From Deinococcus fonticola (GTDB taxonomy: Bacteria > Deinococcota > Deinococci > Deinococcales > Deinococcaceae), in contig NZ_SMMH01000001.1 of the NCBI RefSeq assembly GCF_004634215.1, positions 186,001 through 250,000 of the forward strand: a DNA stretch of 64,000 nt. Reading direction: 5' to 3'. The notes beneath the pieces are model-generated. The model ran no database searches. It was not told the origin of the DNA and saw nothing but the letters and a program-made list of their open reading frames with translations. The position numbers were made by a program, and so were the translations under genes. Below, piece after piece: positions 9,860 to 25,689 of this stretch (position 1 is its first letter; the number at the start of each line of letters is the position of its first letter).

Positions 9860-10040
9860 GTGGCCTCCGCGTGCAAGAGAAAGGGGCAAACTGCGGCGTA
9901 GCAGCACAAAGCCCACAGCGAACGTCCTTGGGGGGATGATGATAAGAGATCTTACCACGGGGAGTTTCACGACTGACACGGTACGGCTGGCCCATCGCAC
10001 GCACGCTGCCTGGCCTGTTCATCACGCATAATCGGGAGCG

Positions 10041-11780
10041 ATGAAACGCACCGCTTTGATCGGCCACCTCAACGACTCGCACCTCGACCAGCCTGTGACC
10101 ATTCAGGGGTGGGTGAACCGCCGCCGCGACCTGGGGGGCCTGATTTTCCTGGAGGTTCGGGACCGCAGCGGGCTGGTGCAGGTGCAGGTCGAGCCGGATT
10201 CTCCGGCCTTCGCGGAGGCCGACACCCTGCGCGGCGAGTACGTGGTGGAGATTGGGGGCCAGTTTCAGCGTCGCCCCGAAAGCCAGCGCAAGGGCGGCCT
10301 GGCCGACTTCGAGGTGCTGGCCTCACGCGTCACTGTGCTGAATAGCGCGAAAACCCCGCCATTCGAGCTGGACAAGGGTGACAGCGTGTCCGAGGACGTG
10401 CGCCTGAAGTACCGCTACCTGGATCTGCGCCGCGCTGAAATGCAGAAAAACCTGCTGCTGCGCAGCAAGGCGGTGGCGGCCATTACCGAATTCCTGGACA
10501 CTGAGGGGTTCGTGCAGGTGGAAACCCCCATGCTCACGAAGTCCACGCCGGAGGGAGCGCGGGATTTCCTGGTGCCCTCGCGCCTGAATGCCGGGGAGTT
10601 CTACGCCCTGCCGCAGTCGCCGCAACTGTTCAAGCAGCTGCTGATGATCGCCGGGTATGACCGGTACTACCAGCTGGCGCGCTGTTTCCGCGACGAGGAC
10701 TTGCGGGCCGATCGCCAGCCGGACTTCACGCAGCTGGACATGGAGATGTCCTTCGTCACGCAGGACGATGTGCTGGAGGTGCAGGAGCGCCTGATGGCGC
10801 ACGTGTTTGGGCGGGTGCTGGACGTGGAGTTGCCTCTCCCCTTCCCCCGCATGTCCTATCAGGATGCCATGGACAAATTCGGTTCGGACAAACCGGATTT
10901 GCGTTTTGGTCTGGAGTTCGTGGACGTGACCGAACTCTTCAAGGGGGGCGAATTCAAGGCATTCGCGTCTGCCCAGACGGTAAAAGTCATCGCTGCGCCG
11001 GAATTGACCCGCAAACAGATCGACGAACTGGAACGCATTGCCAAGCAGAACGGTGCGGGCGGCCTGGCGTGGCTCAAGCGTGACGGGGATACCTTCACCG
11101 GCGGCATCAGCAAGTTCGTGGGCAGCATCACGGCCCAACTGATCGAGAAAACGGGTGTGCCGGACGGCGGAACGCTGCTGTTTGCCGCCGGCGAATGGAA
11201 GAAGGCGGTCGGTGCCCTGGGGGCGGTGCGCCTCGCCGTGCGTGACCTGTTCGACCTGGCGAAGGCCGGGCCGCAGTTTCACGTCTCCTGGGTGGTGGAC
11301 TTCCCACAACTGGAATACGACGAGGACAACGCCGCCTGGACGTACATGCACCATCCTTTCACCGCCCCGCACCCCGAGGACATCCCCCTCTTCGGAACCG
11401 AGCGGCAGGGTGAAATTCGCGCCCAGGCTTACGACCTGGTGCTGAACGGCTACGAGGTGGGCGGCGGCAGCGTGCGTATCCACCAGCCTGGCGTGCAGGC
11501 CCAGATGTTCCAGGCCATTGGCTTTACCGAAGCAGAGGCCCGCGAAAAGTTCGGGTTCTTCATGGACGCGCTGGAATACGGCACGCCCCCGCACGGCGGC
11601 ATCGCCTGGGGCTTCGACCGGTTGATCATGGTCATGAGCGGCGCGAACTCCATCCGTGAAGTTATCGCCTTCCCCAAGAACAACCGGGGCGTCGACCTGA
11701 TGGCCCTCGCGCCCTCCCCTGTCGACGAACGGCAACTGGCTGAGCTGAGCGTTGCCGTGGCGTCTGGAACCAGTGACTGA
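10041..11780 (+). CDS. aspS: aspartyl-tRNA synthetase, bacterial type
   Basis: The protein is 579 residues, the length of the bacterial enzyme with a GAD insertion domain. An N-terminal OB fold ([23 protein letters not shown]) binds the anticodon. Class II motifs follow: motif 2 in [19 protein letters not shown], the GAD domain around residues 290-410, and motif 3 in [14 protein letters not shown]. Deinococcus and Thermus are known to carry both a bacterial-type and an archaeal-type AspRS. This one is the bacterial, discriminating type; the second is not in the window. CATAAT lies 8 nt upstream of the ATG, so the mRNA may be leaderless. Confidence 0.97.
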   Translation: MKRTALIGHLNDSHLDQPVTIQGWVNRRRDLGGLIFLEVRDRSGLVQVQVEPDSPAFAEADTLRGEYVVEIGGQFQRRPESQRKGGLADFEVLASRVTVLNSAKTPPFELDKGDSVSEDVRLKYRYLDLRRAEMQKNLLLRSKAVAAITEFLDTEGFVQVETPMLTKSTPEGARDFLVPSRLNAGEFYALPQSPQLFKQLLMIAGYDRYYQLARCFRDEDLRADRQPDFTQLDMEMSFVTQDDVLEVQERLMAHVFGRVLDVELPLPFPRMSYQDAMDKFGSDKPDLRFGLEFVDVTELFKGGEFKAFASAQTVKVIAAPELTRKQIDELERIAKQNGAGGLAWLKRDGDTFTGGISKFVGSITAQLIEKTGVPDGGTLLFAAGEWKKAVGALGAVRLAVRDLFDLAKAGPQFHVSWVVDFPQLEYDEDNAAWTYMHHPFTAPHPEDIPLFGTERQGEIRAQAYDLVLNGYEVGGGSVRIHQPGVQAQMFQAIGFTEAEAREKFGFFMDALEYGTPPHGGIAWGFDRLIMVMSGANSIREVIAFPKNNRGVDLMALAPSPVDERQLAELSVAVASGTSD

Positions 11781-11800
11781 GCGATATGAACGAGGAGAGG

Positions 11801-11828
11801 CCATCCTGAGCCCAGGATGGTTTCTTTT
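11801..11828 (+). terminator. aspS intrinsic terminator
   Basis: CCATCCTG (11801-11808) pairs with CAGGATGG (11813-11820) and is followed by TTTCTTTT. Confidence 0.85.
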
Positions 11829-11858
11829 CTGTTGGTGTGGCAGAGGCTGGAATACAGG

Positions 11859-11920
11859 CAAGTGATTTAATTCACGATTAAAATGGAGCGTGAATTTTCT
11901 ATTCTCTCGCTCTCTCAAGT
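11859..11920 (+). repeat. dispersed hairpin element, copy 1
   Basis: It has the pattern AAGTGA, 5 nt, TTCACGATTAAA, 6 nt, CGTGAA, then a T-rich stretch and CAAGT. The same order and spacing recur at 17754 and 25125. TTCACG and CGTGAA form a short stem before the T-rich run. The 260 bp from here to the gap promoter hold no convincing gene; a GAACGG/CCGTTC hairpin near 12014-12031 is the only other structure I see. Confidence 0.75.
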
Positions 11921-12078
11921 CGTAATGACTTCGCCAGCTTTCAAAAGCAACAGCGCTAGCCTGGGGCGCGAACTGGCGCCGTGGACAGGATCTTCATGCT
12001 CCCTGGAGAGTACAGGAACGGCTGAACCCGTTCGCATCCGCCAGACGCTTCCCCTAAAGACCTCCAGATAGCGCGTTA

Positions 12079-13182
<1,104 letters not shown>

Positions 13183-13198
13183 AAGCCAAGCACTGAAG

Positions 13199-13230
13199 GC
13201 AGAAGGCGGAGAACGGTGCCTTCTGCTTTC
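13199..13230 (+). terminator. hairpin between gap and pgk
   Basis: GCAGAAGGC (13199-13207) pairs with GCCTTCTGC (13218-13226), followed by TTTCTG. The weak T-tract suggests partial termination or mRNA 3'-end protection for gap rather than a full stop. Confidence 0.55.
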
Positions 13231-13250
13231 TGCCATGAAAAGGAGACAAC

Positions 13251-14416
<1,166 letters not shown>

Positions 14417-14420
<4 letters not shown>

Positions 14421-15445
14421 CCCACGCCGCCACTGTGACCGACCGGGATGCCAGCCAATTCACCGAAGGATTTGCCGAGCGCCTCGTCGCCCACCTGAAC
14501 CTGATGCGCCGCGAGAGCCAGCCCGACGATCCGCCAGTTCTGCCGGGGAACGTGTGGGGCCAGATGCAACATCTCCCGGCCACAGTAGACCTGCGGTTCT
14601 GGACGGTAGAGGATGAGGCGGGCATTCACGCGCATGCCCGTACCCAGTACATGCGCGGCCCGGACAACCAGCACCTCGCGCATATCGAGCTGATGGTGGC
14701 TCCGGATCGGCGCGGGCAAGGCCTCGGCCGGCAGTTGCTCGGCCACGCCGCCCGCGCCATGCAAGCCGAAGGCCGAACCCTGCTGGTGGGAACCACGCAC
14801 GACTGTGTGCCGGCTGGTGAGCGGTTTGCCCGCTGGCACGGTTTCCAGCCGGCGCAGTCCACTCACATCAACCGGCTGCTGCTCAGCGACCTGCCGGCCG
14901 ATCTGCTGGATCGCTGGATGGCCCGGCCTGACGACGGGTACACCCTGGAGTTCTGGCAGGACGCCGTGCCTGAAGCCGACCTGAACGCCTATGCCAGCCT
15001 GCTGGACGTCATGAACAGCGCCCCTACCGACGACCTGGATGTCGAGGACAGCCATATCACCCCCGAGGAAGTGCGGGCCCTCGAACGGCTCGCGGCGGCG
15101 GGTGGGCGCACCTCGCTGATCGTCGCGGCCCGCGCGCCGGACGGCACGCTGGCCGGTATGACCGACCTGTCCTGGCGCGCGGCCCAGCCTCAGATCGTGA
15201 CGCAGGGCAACACGGGGGTGCTGGACGCCCACCGCGGCCGAGGCCTGGGCCGCTGGCTGAAGGCCGCCAACGTGCAGCGCCTCCTCACCCTGAATCCGCA
15301 GGCCCGGGAGATCCGCACGCAGAATGCAGACAGCAACGGCCCCATGCTGCACATCAACACCGAGCTGGGATTCCGCCCGTTTATGGCTTCTACCGTCTGG
15401 CAGGGCGACACGGCCGGTACCCTGAATCACCTGAAGGAGCACTGA
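14417..15445 (+). CDS. tandem GNAT-domain acetyltransferase
   Basis: The 342 residues hold two GNAT folds in tandem, each with the acetyl-CoA-binding Arg/Gln-x-x-Gly-x-Gly/Ala loop: [15 protein letters not shown] in the first half and [15 protein letters not shown] in the second. This resembles the mycothiol-synthase-like two-domain architecture, but only membership of GNAT can be claimed. The GTG start overlaps the pgk stop, and tpiA follows after a single base, so it is locked into the glycolytic operon. The substrate is unknown. Acylation of a sugar-phosphate-linked metabolite or of an enzyme in the pathway is a speculation from context. Confidence 0.85.
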
Positions 15446-15446
15446 C

Positions 15447-16181
<735 letters not shown>

Positions 16182-16206
16182 GCCGTCCGCAGAAGCTCCT
16201 CAATGA

Positions 16207-16245
16207 AGAAGGTCACGGGCCTGATAAGCCGTGACCTTCTCCTTA
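16207..16245. terminator. bidirectional terminator between tpiA and aspartate kinase
   Basis: AGAAGGTCACGG (16207-16218) pairs with CCGTGACCTTCT (16229-16240) in a 12-bp stem flanked by CCTT on the plus and short A/T runs on the minus side. Confidence 0.8.
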
Positions 16246-16272
16246 TGTCTCTTTCTGCTGGAACGTGGCTTG

Positions 16273-17682
<1,410 letters not shown>

Positions 17683-17753
17683 CTCATGAGCAGTATGCCG
17701 TCCTGGCGTCAGGTCTGGGTTGGACTGTCTGAGCAGTCGGGGTTGAATATCTA

Positions 17754-17812
17754 TAAGTGAATAGTTTCACGATTGAAACGAGCCGTGAAATTTTTGTTCT
17801 CTACTTGTAGGA
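17754..17812 (+). repeat. dispersed hairpin element, copy 2
   Basis: AAGTGA, 5 nt, TTCACGATTGAA, 6 nt, CGTGAA, T-run and CTACTTGT. It lies in the 300-bp region between the divergent aspartate kinase and uvrC. Apart from this repeat and the uvrC -10 box I see nothing definite in that region. Confidence 0.75.
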
Positions 17813-17970
17813 GCTTCGGCCGGGTTCAAGAAAAGTCCGGTAATCACGCCTGCCAGGCCGTGCACGTAGACGAGTTCGAGTCGCCTTCCAGATCCATCAG
17901 CAGGTATGCCATAAGCACCGGGACAACGAAACGGTGAGCGGCGTTCCTGCGCGGCTGCCGGCATCTCCCC

Positions 17971-17976
17971 TATGCT
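17971..17976 (+). promoter_or_regulatory. -10 box of uvrC (leaderless GTG start)
   Basis: TATGCT lies 5 nt before the GTG at 17982, from which the protein reads MHFDDLP, the expected UvrC N-terminus. No radiation/desiccation response palindrome is visible upstream. Confidence 0.5.
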
Positions 17977-17981
17977 GTGGT

Positions 17982-19829
17982 GTGCATTTCGACGACCTGC
18001 CCGTGCTGCCCACCACGCCCGGCGTTTACCTGTTCCGCAAAGGCGGCCTGCCCATTTACATCGGCAAGGCCAACAACCTGCGTTCGCGCGTCTCGCAGCA
18101 CTTCAAGGTCGGTGGCAAAAGCGGCAAGTTCACGGCGCTGGCCGAGGAACTGGAATTCATCTCGGCACGCAACGAGGTCGAGGCGCTGATTCTGGAAGCC
18201 AACCTGATCAAGCAGCACCGCCCGCATTACAACGTGCTGCTGAAAGACGACAAGCACTACCCCTTCCTGAAGCTGACCAACGAGGAATTCCCGATGCTGG
18301 TCGTGACGCGGCGGGTGCTGAAGGACGGCGCGAGTTACTACGGCCCCTACCCGGATGCCTCGGCGGTGCGGCGCGTCAAGCATCTGATCGACACCATGTT
18401 TCCGCTGCGCAAGAACAGCGGGCTGCCCTTGCAGAAAAAGCCGCGTCCGTGCCTGAATTTTCACATGGGGCGCTGCCTGGGGCCGTGCGTCGACCGGGCC
18501 GACCCGGGCGAGTACCGGCAGGTGGTGGACGATGTGAAAGCCCTGCTGGAGGGCCGCGCCGCGCCCGTAATTGCGCGGTTGAAGACCGACATGGCCGCCG
18601 CCGCCAAGGGGCAGGACTTCGAGCAGGCCGCGAGGTTGCGTGACCGGGTACAGGCGGTTGAAAAATTGTTCGGCACCGAGCAACACGCCTTTGTCAGCGA
18701 CGAGACCGATCTGGATTTCCTGGGGGTGGCGCAGGCCGGGGAATTTGCCATGGTGCAGCTGTTCCGCATGCGCGGCGGGCGTGTGGTGGGGCGCGACAAG
18801 CGCTTCCTGACCAATGCCGAGGACAGCACGCTGGGTGAGATTGTCGAGGCGTTCGTGCAGGATTACTACACCCAGGCCACACACGTGCCGCCGCTGATCC
18901 TGCTGCCCGCCGATTTCGACGATACGCCGGTGTGGAGCGAATTCCTGAGCCAGCAGGCGGGCCGGCGTATCGAGATGCGTACCCCCAAGCGCGGCGACAA
19001 GGTCGATCTGGTCGAGATGGCGCAGCGCAACGCGCATAACGGGCTGGAGTCCGAACTGGCGCTGCTGGAACGGCGTGGCGACCACCCCGGCCTGGACGCG
19101 CTGCGCGAGGTATTGGCGCTGCCGGACAGGCCCTGGCGCATCGAGGGCTACGACAACTCGAACCTGTTCGGCAACAATATCGTGTCGGGCATGGTGGTGT
19201 TCGAGGGCGGGCGCTCGCGGCGTGGCGAACACCGGCGTTTCAAGGTCAGGGGCCTGGATCACCCGGACGATTACACCAGCATGAAACAGACCATCTTGCG
19301 GCGCTTCACCGGGAGCCTCTCGGACAAGTTGCCGCTGCCCGACCTGCTGCTGATCGACGGGGGACGCGGGCAGGTAAACGCGGCGCTCGACGCCCTGAAA
19401 GAAGCAAACCTGCGCCTTCCGGTGGTGGGCCTGGCCAAGCGCGAGGAACGCCTCATTCTGCCGGGACGCTTCGGTGCGCAGTGGTGGCTGGAAAATGGCA
19501 CCGAAATCGGCGTGAACCGCGAACTGCTGCTGCCACACACGCACCCGGCCCTGCGCATGCTGATCGGCGTGCGCGATGAGGTTCACCAGTACGCCGTCAC
19601 GTACCACCGCAAGTTGCGCGGGCAGGACATGCTCAAGAGCGTATTCGACGACCTGCCCGGCATCGGGCAGAAACGCAAGGACGCTCTGCTGGAGCACTTC
19701 ACCAGTCTGGAAGACCTGGCCAGCGCGCCGGTCGAGCAGATTGCCGCCGTGCCTGGCATGAATGCCCGCGCCGCCCAGAGTGTCAAGGAATTCCTGACGC
19801 AGCGGGCCGCGAACCAGACCCCACTCTGA
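17982..19829 (+). CDS. uvrC: excinuclease ABC subunit C
   Basis: UvrC makes both incisions in nucleotide excision repair. The 615-residue protein has, in order: a GIY-YIG nuclease domain ([20 protein letters not shown], residues 13-95), a cysteine motif ([13 protein letters not shown]), the UvrB-binding UVR motif ([17 protein letters not shown], about 205-240), an RNase H-like 5' nuclease domain beginning [11 protein letters not shown] with [14 protein letters not shown], and C-terminal helix-hairpin-helix repeats ([30 protein letters not shown]). I start at GTG 17982 because the preceding 16 codons have no homology and overlap the -10 box. Confidence 0.96.
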   Translation: MHFDDLPVLPTTPGVYLFRKGGLPIYIGKANNLRSRVSQHFKVGGKSGKFTALAEELEFISARNEVEALILEANLIKQHRPHYNVLLKDDKHYPFLKLTNEEFPMLVVTRRVLKDGASYYGPYPDASAVRRVKHLIDTMFPLRKNSGLPLQKKPRPCLNFHMGRCLGPCVDRADPGEYRQVVDDVKALLEGRAAPVIARLKTDMAAAAKGQDFEQAARLRDRVQAVEKLFGTEQHAFVSDETDLDFLGVAQAGEFAMVQLFRMRGGRVVGRDKRFLTNAEDSTLGEIVEAFVQDYYTQATHVPPLILLPADFDDTPVWSEFLSQQAGRRIEMRTPKRGDKVDLVEMAQRNAHNGLESELALLERRGDHPGLDALREVLALPDRPWRIEGYDNSNLFGNNIVSGMVVFEGGRSRRGEHRRFKVRGLDHPDDYTSMKQTILRRFTGSLSDKLPLPDLLLIDGGRGQVNAALDALKEANLRLPVVGLAKREERLILPGRFGAQWWLENGTEIGVNRELLLPHTHPALRMLIGVRDEVHQYAVTYHRKLRGQDMLKSVFDDLPGIGQKRKDALLEHFTSLEDLASAPVEQIAAVPGMNARAAQSVKEFLTQRAANQTPL

Positions 19830-20093
19830 TCAGACGGTGGCGCGGCTGTCTTCTCGGTACTGATCCGCCTGAAGTCGCCATAACTGGGCACAATCCCCGC
19901 CCTGGGCCAGCCGTTCGGTGTGGGTGCCGTCCTCAATCAGGCGGCCCGCTTTCATGACGAGAATCCGGTCGGCCATCAGGACACTGCCCACGCGGTGCGT
20001 TGAGCTGGCTCCGCAGCAGGTGTCTCCCCATCGCATCGTCGAAGTACCGAGAATGCCGACGACCTGTCCCCACATCAAGGTTGAGGCCCGCAC
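19830..20093 (-). pseudogene. C-terminal remnant of an ABC transporter ATPase
   Basis: The last 56 residues read like the end of an exporter-type ABC ATPase: H-loop STHRVGSVLMADRIL, then VMKAGRLIEDGTHTERLAQGG and LWRLQADQYRED. Walker A, the signature motif and Walker B are absent, and the 30 residues before the H-loop make no sense in this frame. In another minus-strand frame the stretch around 20010-20045 gives a D-loop-like DDAMGRHLL segment, indicating a frameshift before the rest was lost. The stop codon abuts that of uvrC. It is a decayed gene end, not an expressed protein as far as I can see. Confidence 0.65.
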
Positions 20094-20143
20094 TCGTTCA
20101 GATGGCGGGCCTCGGTGAAAAATTCGGTTGGCTGGTCATGGTC

Positions 20144-20305
20144 TCAGATCAGGCGGGGGCGCCTGGCGGGCAACAGGAAGCGCAGGAGGTTCCAGGCGGC
20201 GGGCTGGCGGGCCTGACGCTGCGCCTGGCGGGCCTGACGGTCGCGCTCGGCTTCGGCCAGGAGGTCAGCGGCGCGGTGTTGACCCCAGTTGAGGTTCGGG
20301 TTCAT
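20144..20305 (-). CDS. small basic hypothetical protein
   Basis: Fifty-three residues starting MNPNLNWGQHRAADLLAEAE, with AAAGGAG 5 nt before the ATG. The longer upstream frame has no ribosome site. The middle is an Arg/Gln/Ala-rich helix (DRQARQAQRQARQ) and the end is basic and hydrophobic (NLLRFLLPARRPR), suggesting an amphipathic helix that could touch membrane or nucleic acid. Short proteins beginning MNPN with a Glu/Arg helix occur widely in actinobacterial and deinococcal genomes without known function. Confidence 0.6.
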   Translation of the reverse strand: MNPNLNWGQHRAADLLAEAERDRQARQAQRQARQPAAWNLLRFLLPARRPRLI

Positions 20306-20470
20306 GTCGGCTCCTTTGGGTTCGCGCATGTGGCGTTCACCTGCCTTAAATGATGCCAGGACGCCCCCACACGCCACATCCGCCGGGTGACGCAGCGGCG
20401 CGTGCGTCAATTGGCGTAGCGTGAAGGGCCGCCGTAAGCCGGACGGTCAGGTTTGACGTGTAATGGCCTG

Positions 20471-21151
20471 ATGCGGGATACGGAAAATCCGGGTCCGGGG
20501 GCGGCGGCGCCACCCGTGCGCGAGGGCCAGCCGGCCCCACCGCCGCGCCTGACCCTGCTGCTGCTGGCGGTGGTGTTCGTGTGCCTGGTGCTGGCGCTGC
20601 TGCTGACGGTGGGCGTCTTTCGGCGCGGGGGCTTTCCGTGGGATCAGGCGATTCTGGACTGGTACCGGGCGCACCGCACACCTACCTTGACGGCGCTGGC
20701 GCGGGGCGTGGGGGTGCTAGGCGGATTAAGCGTACTGCCGCTGGTTACGGCGGCGCTGGCGGGTGGGCTGGCGTGGGCGGGGCGGCGCATGGCAGCCCTC
20801 TTCCTGCTGCTCAGCGTGTACGGGGCCATTCTGCTGAACATCTCGGCAAAGGTGGTGTTTCATCGGCCCAGGCCGGACGAGTTGGGCGCGGTGCTGGTCG
20901 AGCCGGGCTTCAGTTTCCCCAGCGGTCACGCCATGTCGAATGCGGCGTTCGGTCTGGCCGTGGCGGTGCTGTGGCGCGGGAACCCCTGGGTCATGGCGCT
21001 GGGCTGGGCGTGGGCCTTTCTGGTGCCGGTCACCCGGAATTACCTGGGGGTTCACTACCCCACGGATGTCAGCGTGGGTTTTCTGACCAGCCTGGCGTGG
21101 GTGTTCGGTCTGGCGGCCCTGTTCAGCCACTACAGGAACAGGCGCCGGTAG
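20471..21151 (+). CDS. PAP2-family lipid phosphatase
   Basis: This membrane phosphatase has about 226 residues and probably six transmembrane segments. The tripartite phosphatidate phosphatase signature is complete: [18 protein letters not shown] and [12 protein letters not shown]. Likely substrates are undecaprenyl pyrophosphate or phosphatidate at the outer face of the inner membrane. I start at ATG 20471, six bases after TGTAAT, rather than the TTG at 20453. Its placement just before the murein-recycling operon fits a cell-wall carrier-lipid role, but this is inference. Confidence 0.85.
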   Translation: MRDTENPGPGAAAPPVREGQPAPPPRLTLLLLAVVFVCLVLALLLTVGVFRRGGFPWDQAILDWYRAHRTPTLTALARGVGVLGGLSVLPLVTAALAGGLAWAGRRMAALFLLLSVYGAILLNISAKVVFHRPRPDELGAVLVEPGFSFPSGHAMSNAAFGLAVAVLWRGNPWVMALGWAWAFLVPVTRNYLGVHYPTDVSVGFLTSLAWVFGLAALFSHYRNRRR

Positions 21152-21247
21152 CCGCCCCGTCCGGCAGGACTTTGACGCGAACCGCACGGTGCCAGCACCC
21201 CCTTCGCTGCGTATAGCCTCGTGGCCGCGTGGTGGTCTGAATCGGTT

Positions 21248-21253
21248 TACACT
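21248..21253 (+). promoter_or_regulatory. -10 box of the HAD-NlpC/P60 operon
   Basis: TACACT lies 6 nt before the ATG at 21260 with no ribosome site, indicating a leaderless operon mRNA. Confidence 0.6.
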
Positions 21254-21259
21254 CGGCGC

Positions 21260-22819
21260 ATGGATTCCGTGAAGGCTGTGCTGTTCGACCGAGACGACAC
21301 CCTGTCTACCACCGATTTCAGTGTGTACCAGGAGGCCGCGCAGTGGATGGAAAGCCAGTGGGGAACGCCCGCACAGCACGCGCTGAACACCCTGGCCGAG
21401 CACTGGCGAGGGAAAGCGCAGGCCTGGTGGCACCTGCGCAGCCACGACGAGGAACGGGCCTTCTGGAGCAGCTACTCCGACGAGCTGGCCTGCAAACTGA
21501 ACATCCACCGCGAGCAGGCGCAGGAACTGGCCGAGCAGTATCCCTACGAGAAGTACCTGAAGGCCGTGCCCAACGCCCGCGCGGTGCTGCTGGCGCTGCG
21601 TGGGCGGGGCCTGAAGATAGGCGTGCTGAGCAACACCCTGCCCAGCATCGAACGGACGCTGGAGGCGATCGGCCTGTGGGACGTGGTGGATGTGGCGCTG
21701 GCGACCTGCACGCTGGGCGTGCACAAACCGGAGCTGGAGGCGTTTACCCTGGCGGCGCAGGCCATGCAGGTGCACCCCAGCGAAGTGCTGTTCGTGGATG
21801 ACCGGCAGGAGAACGTGGACGCCGCCCGCCAGGTGGGCATGCACGCTTACCTGATCGACCTCGGGGGCCAGCACCGGGAGGCCCTTCACTCGCTGGATGA
21901 GCTGCTGGCACTGCCGCAGCTGCCGGGCGCCCAGGAAGAACTGCAAGAAGGGCCTCGACTGGACACCCGCACGCACGCTTACGATGCGCAGCAACGCCGC
22001 GCCGACATCACGCTTCAGGGGAAGTTGCCGGGGGAAGGGTGGCAGTGGGTCACGCCGCGCCGCGCCCTCACCACGCGGCGCACGACCCTGAAAGCTGACC
22101 CGGACGCCGGGGCCACGCAGGTCTCCGAGGCGCTGCCCGGCGAGGTGCTGGAGCTGCTGTGGCGCGAAGGCGAATGGTGGCGGGCACGCGGAACGCACGA
22201 CGCTTACCTGGGCTGGGTGAAGGAGGCCGACCTGACCGAGGCCACGAACTGGACGCCGGATCTGACCGTGCAGGCGTTGAGGGCGCACGCTTTTGAAGGG
22301 CCGAAGGTGTCGAGCCGGATCGTGGCCGAGCTGTGCCTGGGCGCGGCCCTGCAGCGACGTGAAGCGGATGGGGAGGCTCAGGGCAACGCGGAAACGCCGG
22401 GCTGGGTGCCGGTTACGCTGCCGGGCGGCCAGGCGGCGTGGGTCAGCCAGGCGTGCTTCGTGCAGCCCAGCGCAAGCGTAACCGAGCTGGCCCTGCGTTT
22501 TCTGGAAGCGCCCTACGTGTGGGGCGGGCGCTCGGCGTGGGGGCTGGACTGCTCGGGCTTTACGCAGCTGGTGTACGCGGCGTTCGGCCAGGCCCTGCCA
22601 CGGGACGCCGATCAGCAGCAGGTGGCCACCCGGCCGGTCGAGTCGCCGCGGGCAGGCGACCTGGCCTTTTTCCCCGGTCACGTGGGCCTGATGCTGGATG
22701 ACCGGCGCATGATTCACGCCAACGCCACGGGCATGCGCGTGACCATCGAGACGCTGGGCGAGGGCGAATACGGAGAGCGGCTGGCAGCGTCCCGGATCGG
22801 GTTCGGGAGGGTGCAGTGA
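21260..22819 (+). CDS. HAD phosphatase / SH3b / NlpC-P60 endopeptidase fusion
   Basis: One uninterrupted 519-residue frame joins two normally separate enzymes. Residues 1-220 are a HAD hydrolase: FDRDDT (Asp10, Asp12), VLSNT, HKPE and VLFVDDRQEN. Residues about 240-395 form two bacterial SH3-like units (GEVLELLWREGEWWRARG and GWVPVTLPGGQAAWVSQ). Residues 400-519 are an NlpC/P60 cysteine peptidase with Cys431 (WGLDCSGF), His474 (FPGHVGL) and His486 (MIHANA). The SH3-NlpC part matches YkfC-type L-Ala-D-Glu endopeptidases of murein peptide recycling. No signal peptide is seen, so it acts in the cytoplasm. The stop overlaps the start of an Ala-Glu epimerase by 4 nt (GTGA). No stop or frameshift separates the two halves in this sequence. 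Confidence 0.88.
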   Translation: MDSVKAVLFDRDDTLSTTDFSVYQEAAQWMESQWGTPAQHALNTLAEHWRGKAQAWWHLRSHDEERAFWSSYSDELACKLNIHREQAQELAEQYPYEKYLKAVPNARAVLLALRGRGLKIGVLSNTLPSIERTLEAIGLWDVVDVALATCTLGVHKPELEAFTLAAQAMQVHPSEVLFVDDRQENVDAARQVGMHAYLIDLGGQHREALHSLDELLALPQLPGAQEELQEGPRLDTRTHAYDAQQRRADITLQGKLPGEGWQWVTPRRALTTRRTTLKADPDAGATQVSEALPGEVLELLWREGEWWRARGTHDAYLGWVKEADLTEATNWTPDLTVQALRAHAFEGPKVSSRIVAELCLGAALQRREADGEAQGNAETPGWVPVTLPGGQAAWVSQACFVQPSASVTELALRFLEAPYVWGGRSAWGLDCSGFTQLVYAAFGQALPRDADQQQVATRPVESPRAGDLAFFPGHVGLMLDDRRMIHANATGMRVTIETLGEGEYGERLAASRIGFGRVQ

Positions 22820-23861
22820 GCGTCGTCTGGGAGACGCTGGAGCTGCACACCGCGCAGCCTTTCGGGATTGCCCGCTGGACGCACAGCGTGTACCCGCGTA
22901 CCTTCGTGACTTTCACGCAGGGCGGCCTCACGGGCCGCGGCGAGGCGGCACCGAACGCCTTTTACGGCGAGACGCGCGGCACGGTGGAGGCGGTGCTGCC
23001 GCTGCTGCAAGGCGCGCTGCAAGACCCCTGGGACTGGGAAGGGTTGCAGCGTGCCCTGCAGGCGCGCATGCCGCACGACCACCCCAGCGTGAAGTGCGCC
23101 CTGGAGATGGCGGCGCTGGAGTGGTGCGCCCTGCGGGCGGGGGTGCCGGTGTGGCGGCTGCTGGGCCTCTCCCCCGCCACGCTGCCGGAAAGCAGTTACA
23201 CCGTGAGCCTGGGCGAACTGGACCGGATGCGCGCCGACGCCCGTGAAGCCGTGGGGCGCGGACACAAGGTGCTGAAGGTAAAACTGGGGACTGAGCGCGA
23301 CGAGGCGATCCTGTCGGCCCTGCGTGAGGAAGTGCCGGAGGTGACCCTGCGGGTGGATGCCAACGCCGCCTGGACGCGCTCCCAGGCCCGGCGCATGCTG
23401 GACGTGCTGGACGCCGCGCGGGTCGAGCTGCTGGAGCAACCCCTGGCTGCGGGTGACCTTGAAGGGCACGCGGCGCTGCGGGCCGTCTCGAAAGTGCCGG
23501 TGGTCGCGGACGAGAGCCTGCACCACGTCCGGGATGTCGTTGCCCTGGCCGGGGCTTTCGACGGTGTGAACCTGAAACTGGCCAAGCTGGGTGGCCCGCT
23601 ACAGGCCTTGCAGGCGCTGCGGCTGGCGCGGGCGCACCATATGCAGGTCATGATCGGGTGCATGATCGAGAGCAGCCTGGGCATCAGCGCCGCCGCTCAC
23701 CTGGCGGGCCTGTGCGACTGGGCCGACCTGGACGGGGCACTGCTGCTGGCCGACGACCCTTTCGGCGGGCTGGCGTGGCAGGCCGGGCAGCTGGCACAGC
23801 CGGCGGGCCTGGGTTGGGGGGTACAGCGTCTGGAGATGCAGCGCCTGGGGAGTGCGACGCC

Positions 23862-23865
<4 letters not shown>
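22816..23865 (+). CDS. L-Ala-D/L-Glu epimerase (enolase superfamily)
   Basis: The 349-residue protein is a muconate-lactonizing subgroup enolase. It has the KxK acid/base motif (HKVLKVKLG), metal ligands in RVDANAAW, LEQPL and VADESLH, and the second catalytic Lys in LKLAKLGG. Next to an NlpC/P60 peptidase the likely reaction is epimerisation of L-Ala-D-Glu to L-Ala-L-Glu, allowing murein peptides to be degraded as in the YkfB/YcjG systems. Start and stop both overlap the neighbours as GTGA, so the three genes are translationally coupled. Other dipeptide epimerase specificities cannot be excluded. Confidence 0.85.
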
Positions 23866-25085
<1,220 letters not shown>

Positions 25086-25124
25086 GGCGGAGGGTGGAAA
25101 AGGAACCTGCTTATGTTACTGGGT

Positions 25125-25186
25125 AAGTGAAAATATTCACGATTAAATCCGCCCGTGAATTTTTTGTTTCCCTTTATTCAAGTAAA
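25125..25186 (+). repeat. dispersed hairpin element, copy 3
   Basis: AAGTGA, 5 nt, TTCACGATTAAA, 6 nt, CGTGAA, TTTTTTGTT and TTCAAGT. Its right end contains the TGA stop (25176-25174) of the minus-strand gene, and it separates two convergent genes, where the hairpin with T-run could terminate plus-strand transcription. Confidence 0.78.
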
Positions 25187-25647
25187 AAGCCGTGCAGTGG
25201 GGGCAAGGTGCGGAACTTCACCCAGTCGCCCACCCGCAGCGTCGGCAGGGGCTCAAAGGACGAGAGCACGATCGGCAGCCGCGCCTGCACCACGCACGAG
25301 CGGCGCGAGACATGAATGATCTCCCCCACTCCCTCAGCTTCGGATGCGCCCAGCATGGTGAAGGTCTGCTGGGACTCGCCAGGCAGGGCCTCCCAGGCAG
25401 ACGCCTCGACCACCCCGTGCACCAGCACCCGCGCCGGGCCAGGGTGAGCGCGGTAAGGCCCGGTGCGGTCGAACAGGTACAGCACCCGGCCCGCCGCGGC
25501 GAATTCCATCAGCGGACTGCCCTCGATCTGTGGATGCAGCGTGCCGGAAGCGGCAAACTCGGCGTAGCGGGTCAGAAACTCCTGCTCCGAATTCTCCAGC
25601 GAACGGCGTTCAGGGCTGCGGGCGGCGCGGGCATTTTCAGTGGTCAA
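25174..25647 (-). CDS. conserved hypothetical protein
   Basis: The 157-residue product starts at TTG with an AGGA 8 nt upstream; a later start cannot be excluded. The N-terminal third is charged. The remainder has alternating hydrophobic strands ([45 protein letters not shown]) suggesting a small beta-barrel domain. There is no signal peptide and no catalytic motif. I do not recognise the family. Codon use matches the neighbours, so it is likely a real lineage-specific gene. Confidence 0.65.
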   Translation of the reverse strand: MTTENARAARSPERRSLENSEQEFLTRYAEFAASGTLHPQIEGSPLMEFAAAGRVLYLFDRTGPYRAHPGPARVLVHGVVEASAWEALPGESQQTFTMLGASEAEGVGEIIHVSRRSCVVQARLPIVLSSFEPLPTLRVGDWVKFRTLPPLHGFLLE

Positions 25648-25689
25648 GGCGCTTATCCTGGCGGCAAGGGGACGGGGGCTTCATTCCCG

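Noticed and set aside
21880..21960. Sequencing frameshift creating an artificial HAD-NlpC/P60 fusion
   Set aside because: The frame stays open with normal codon use across the linker, and no separate start with a ribosome site or -10 box is visible for the peptidase half. It remains worth checking by resequencing.
25112..25128. Possible radiation/desiccation response motif (TTATGTTA half-site)
   Set aside because: Only the left half fits the known palindrome; the right half does not, and it lies between convergent genes rather than upstream of a repair gene. No such motif was seen before uvrC.
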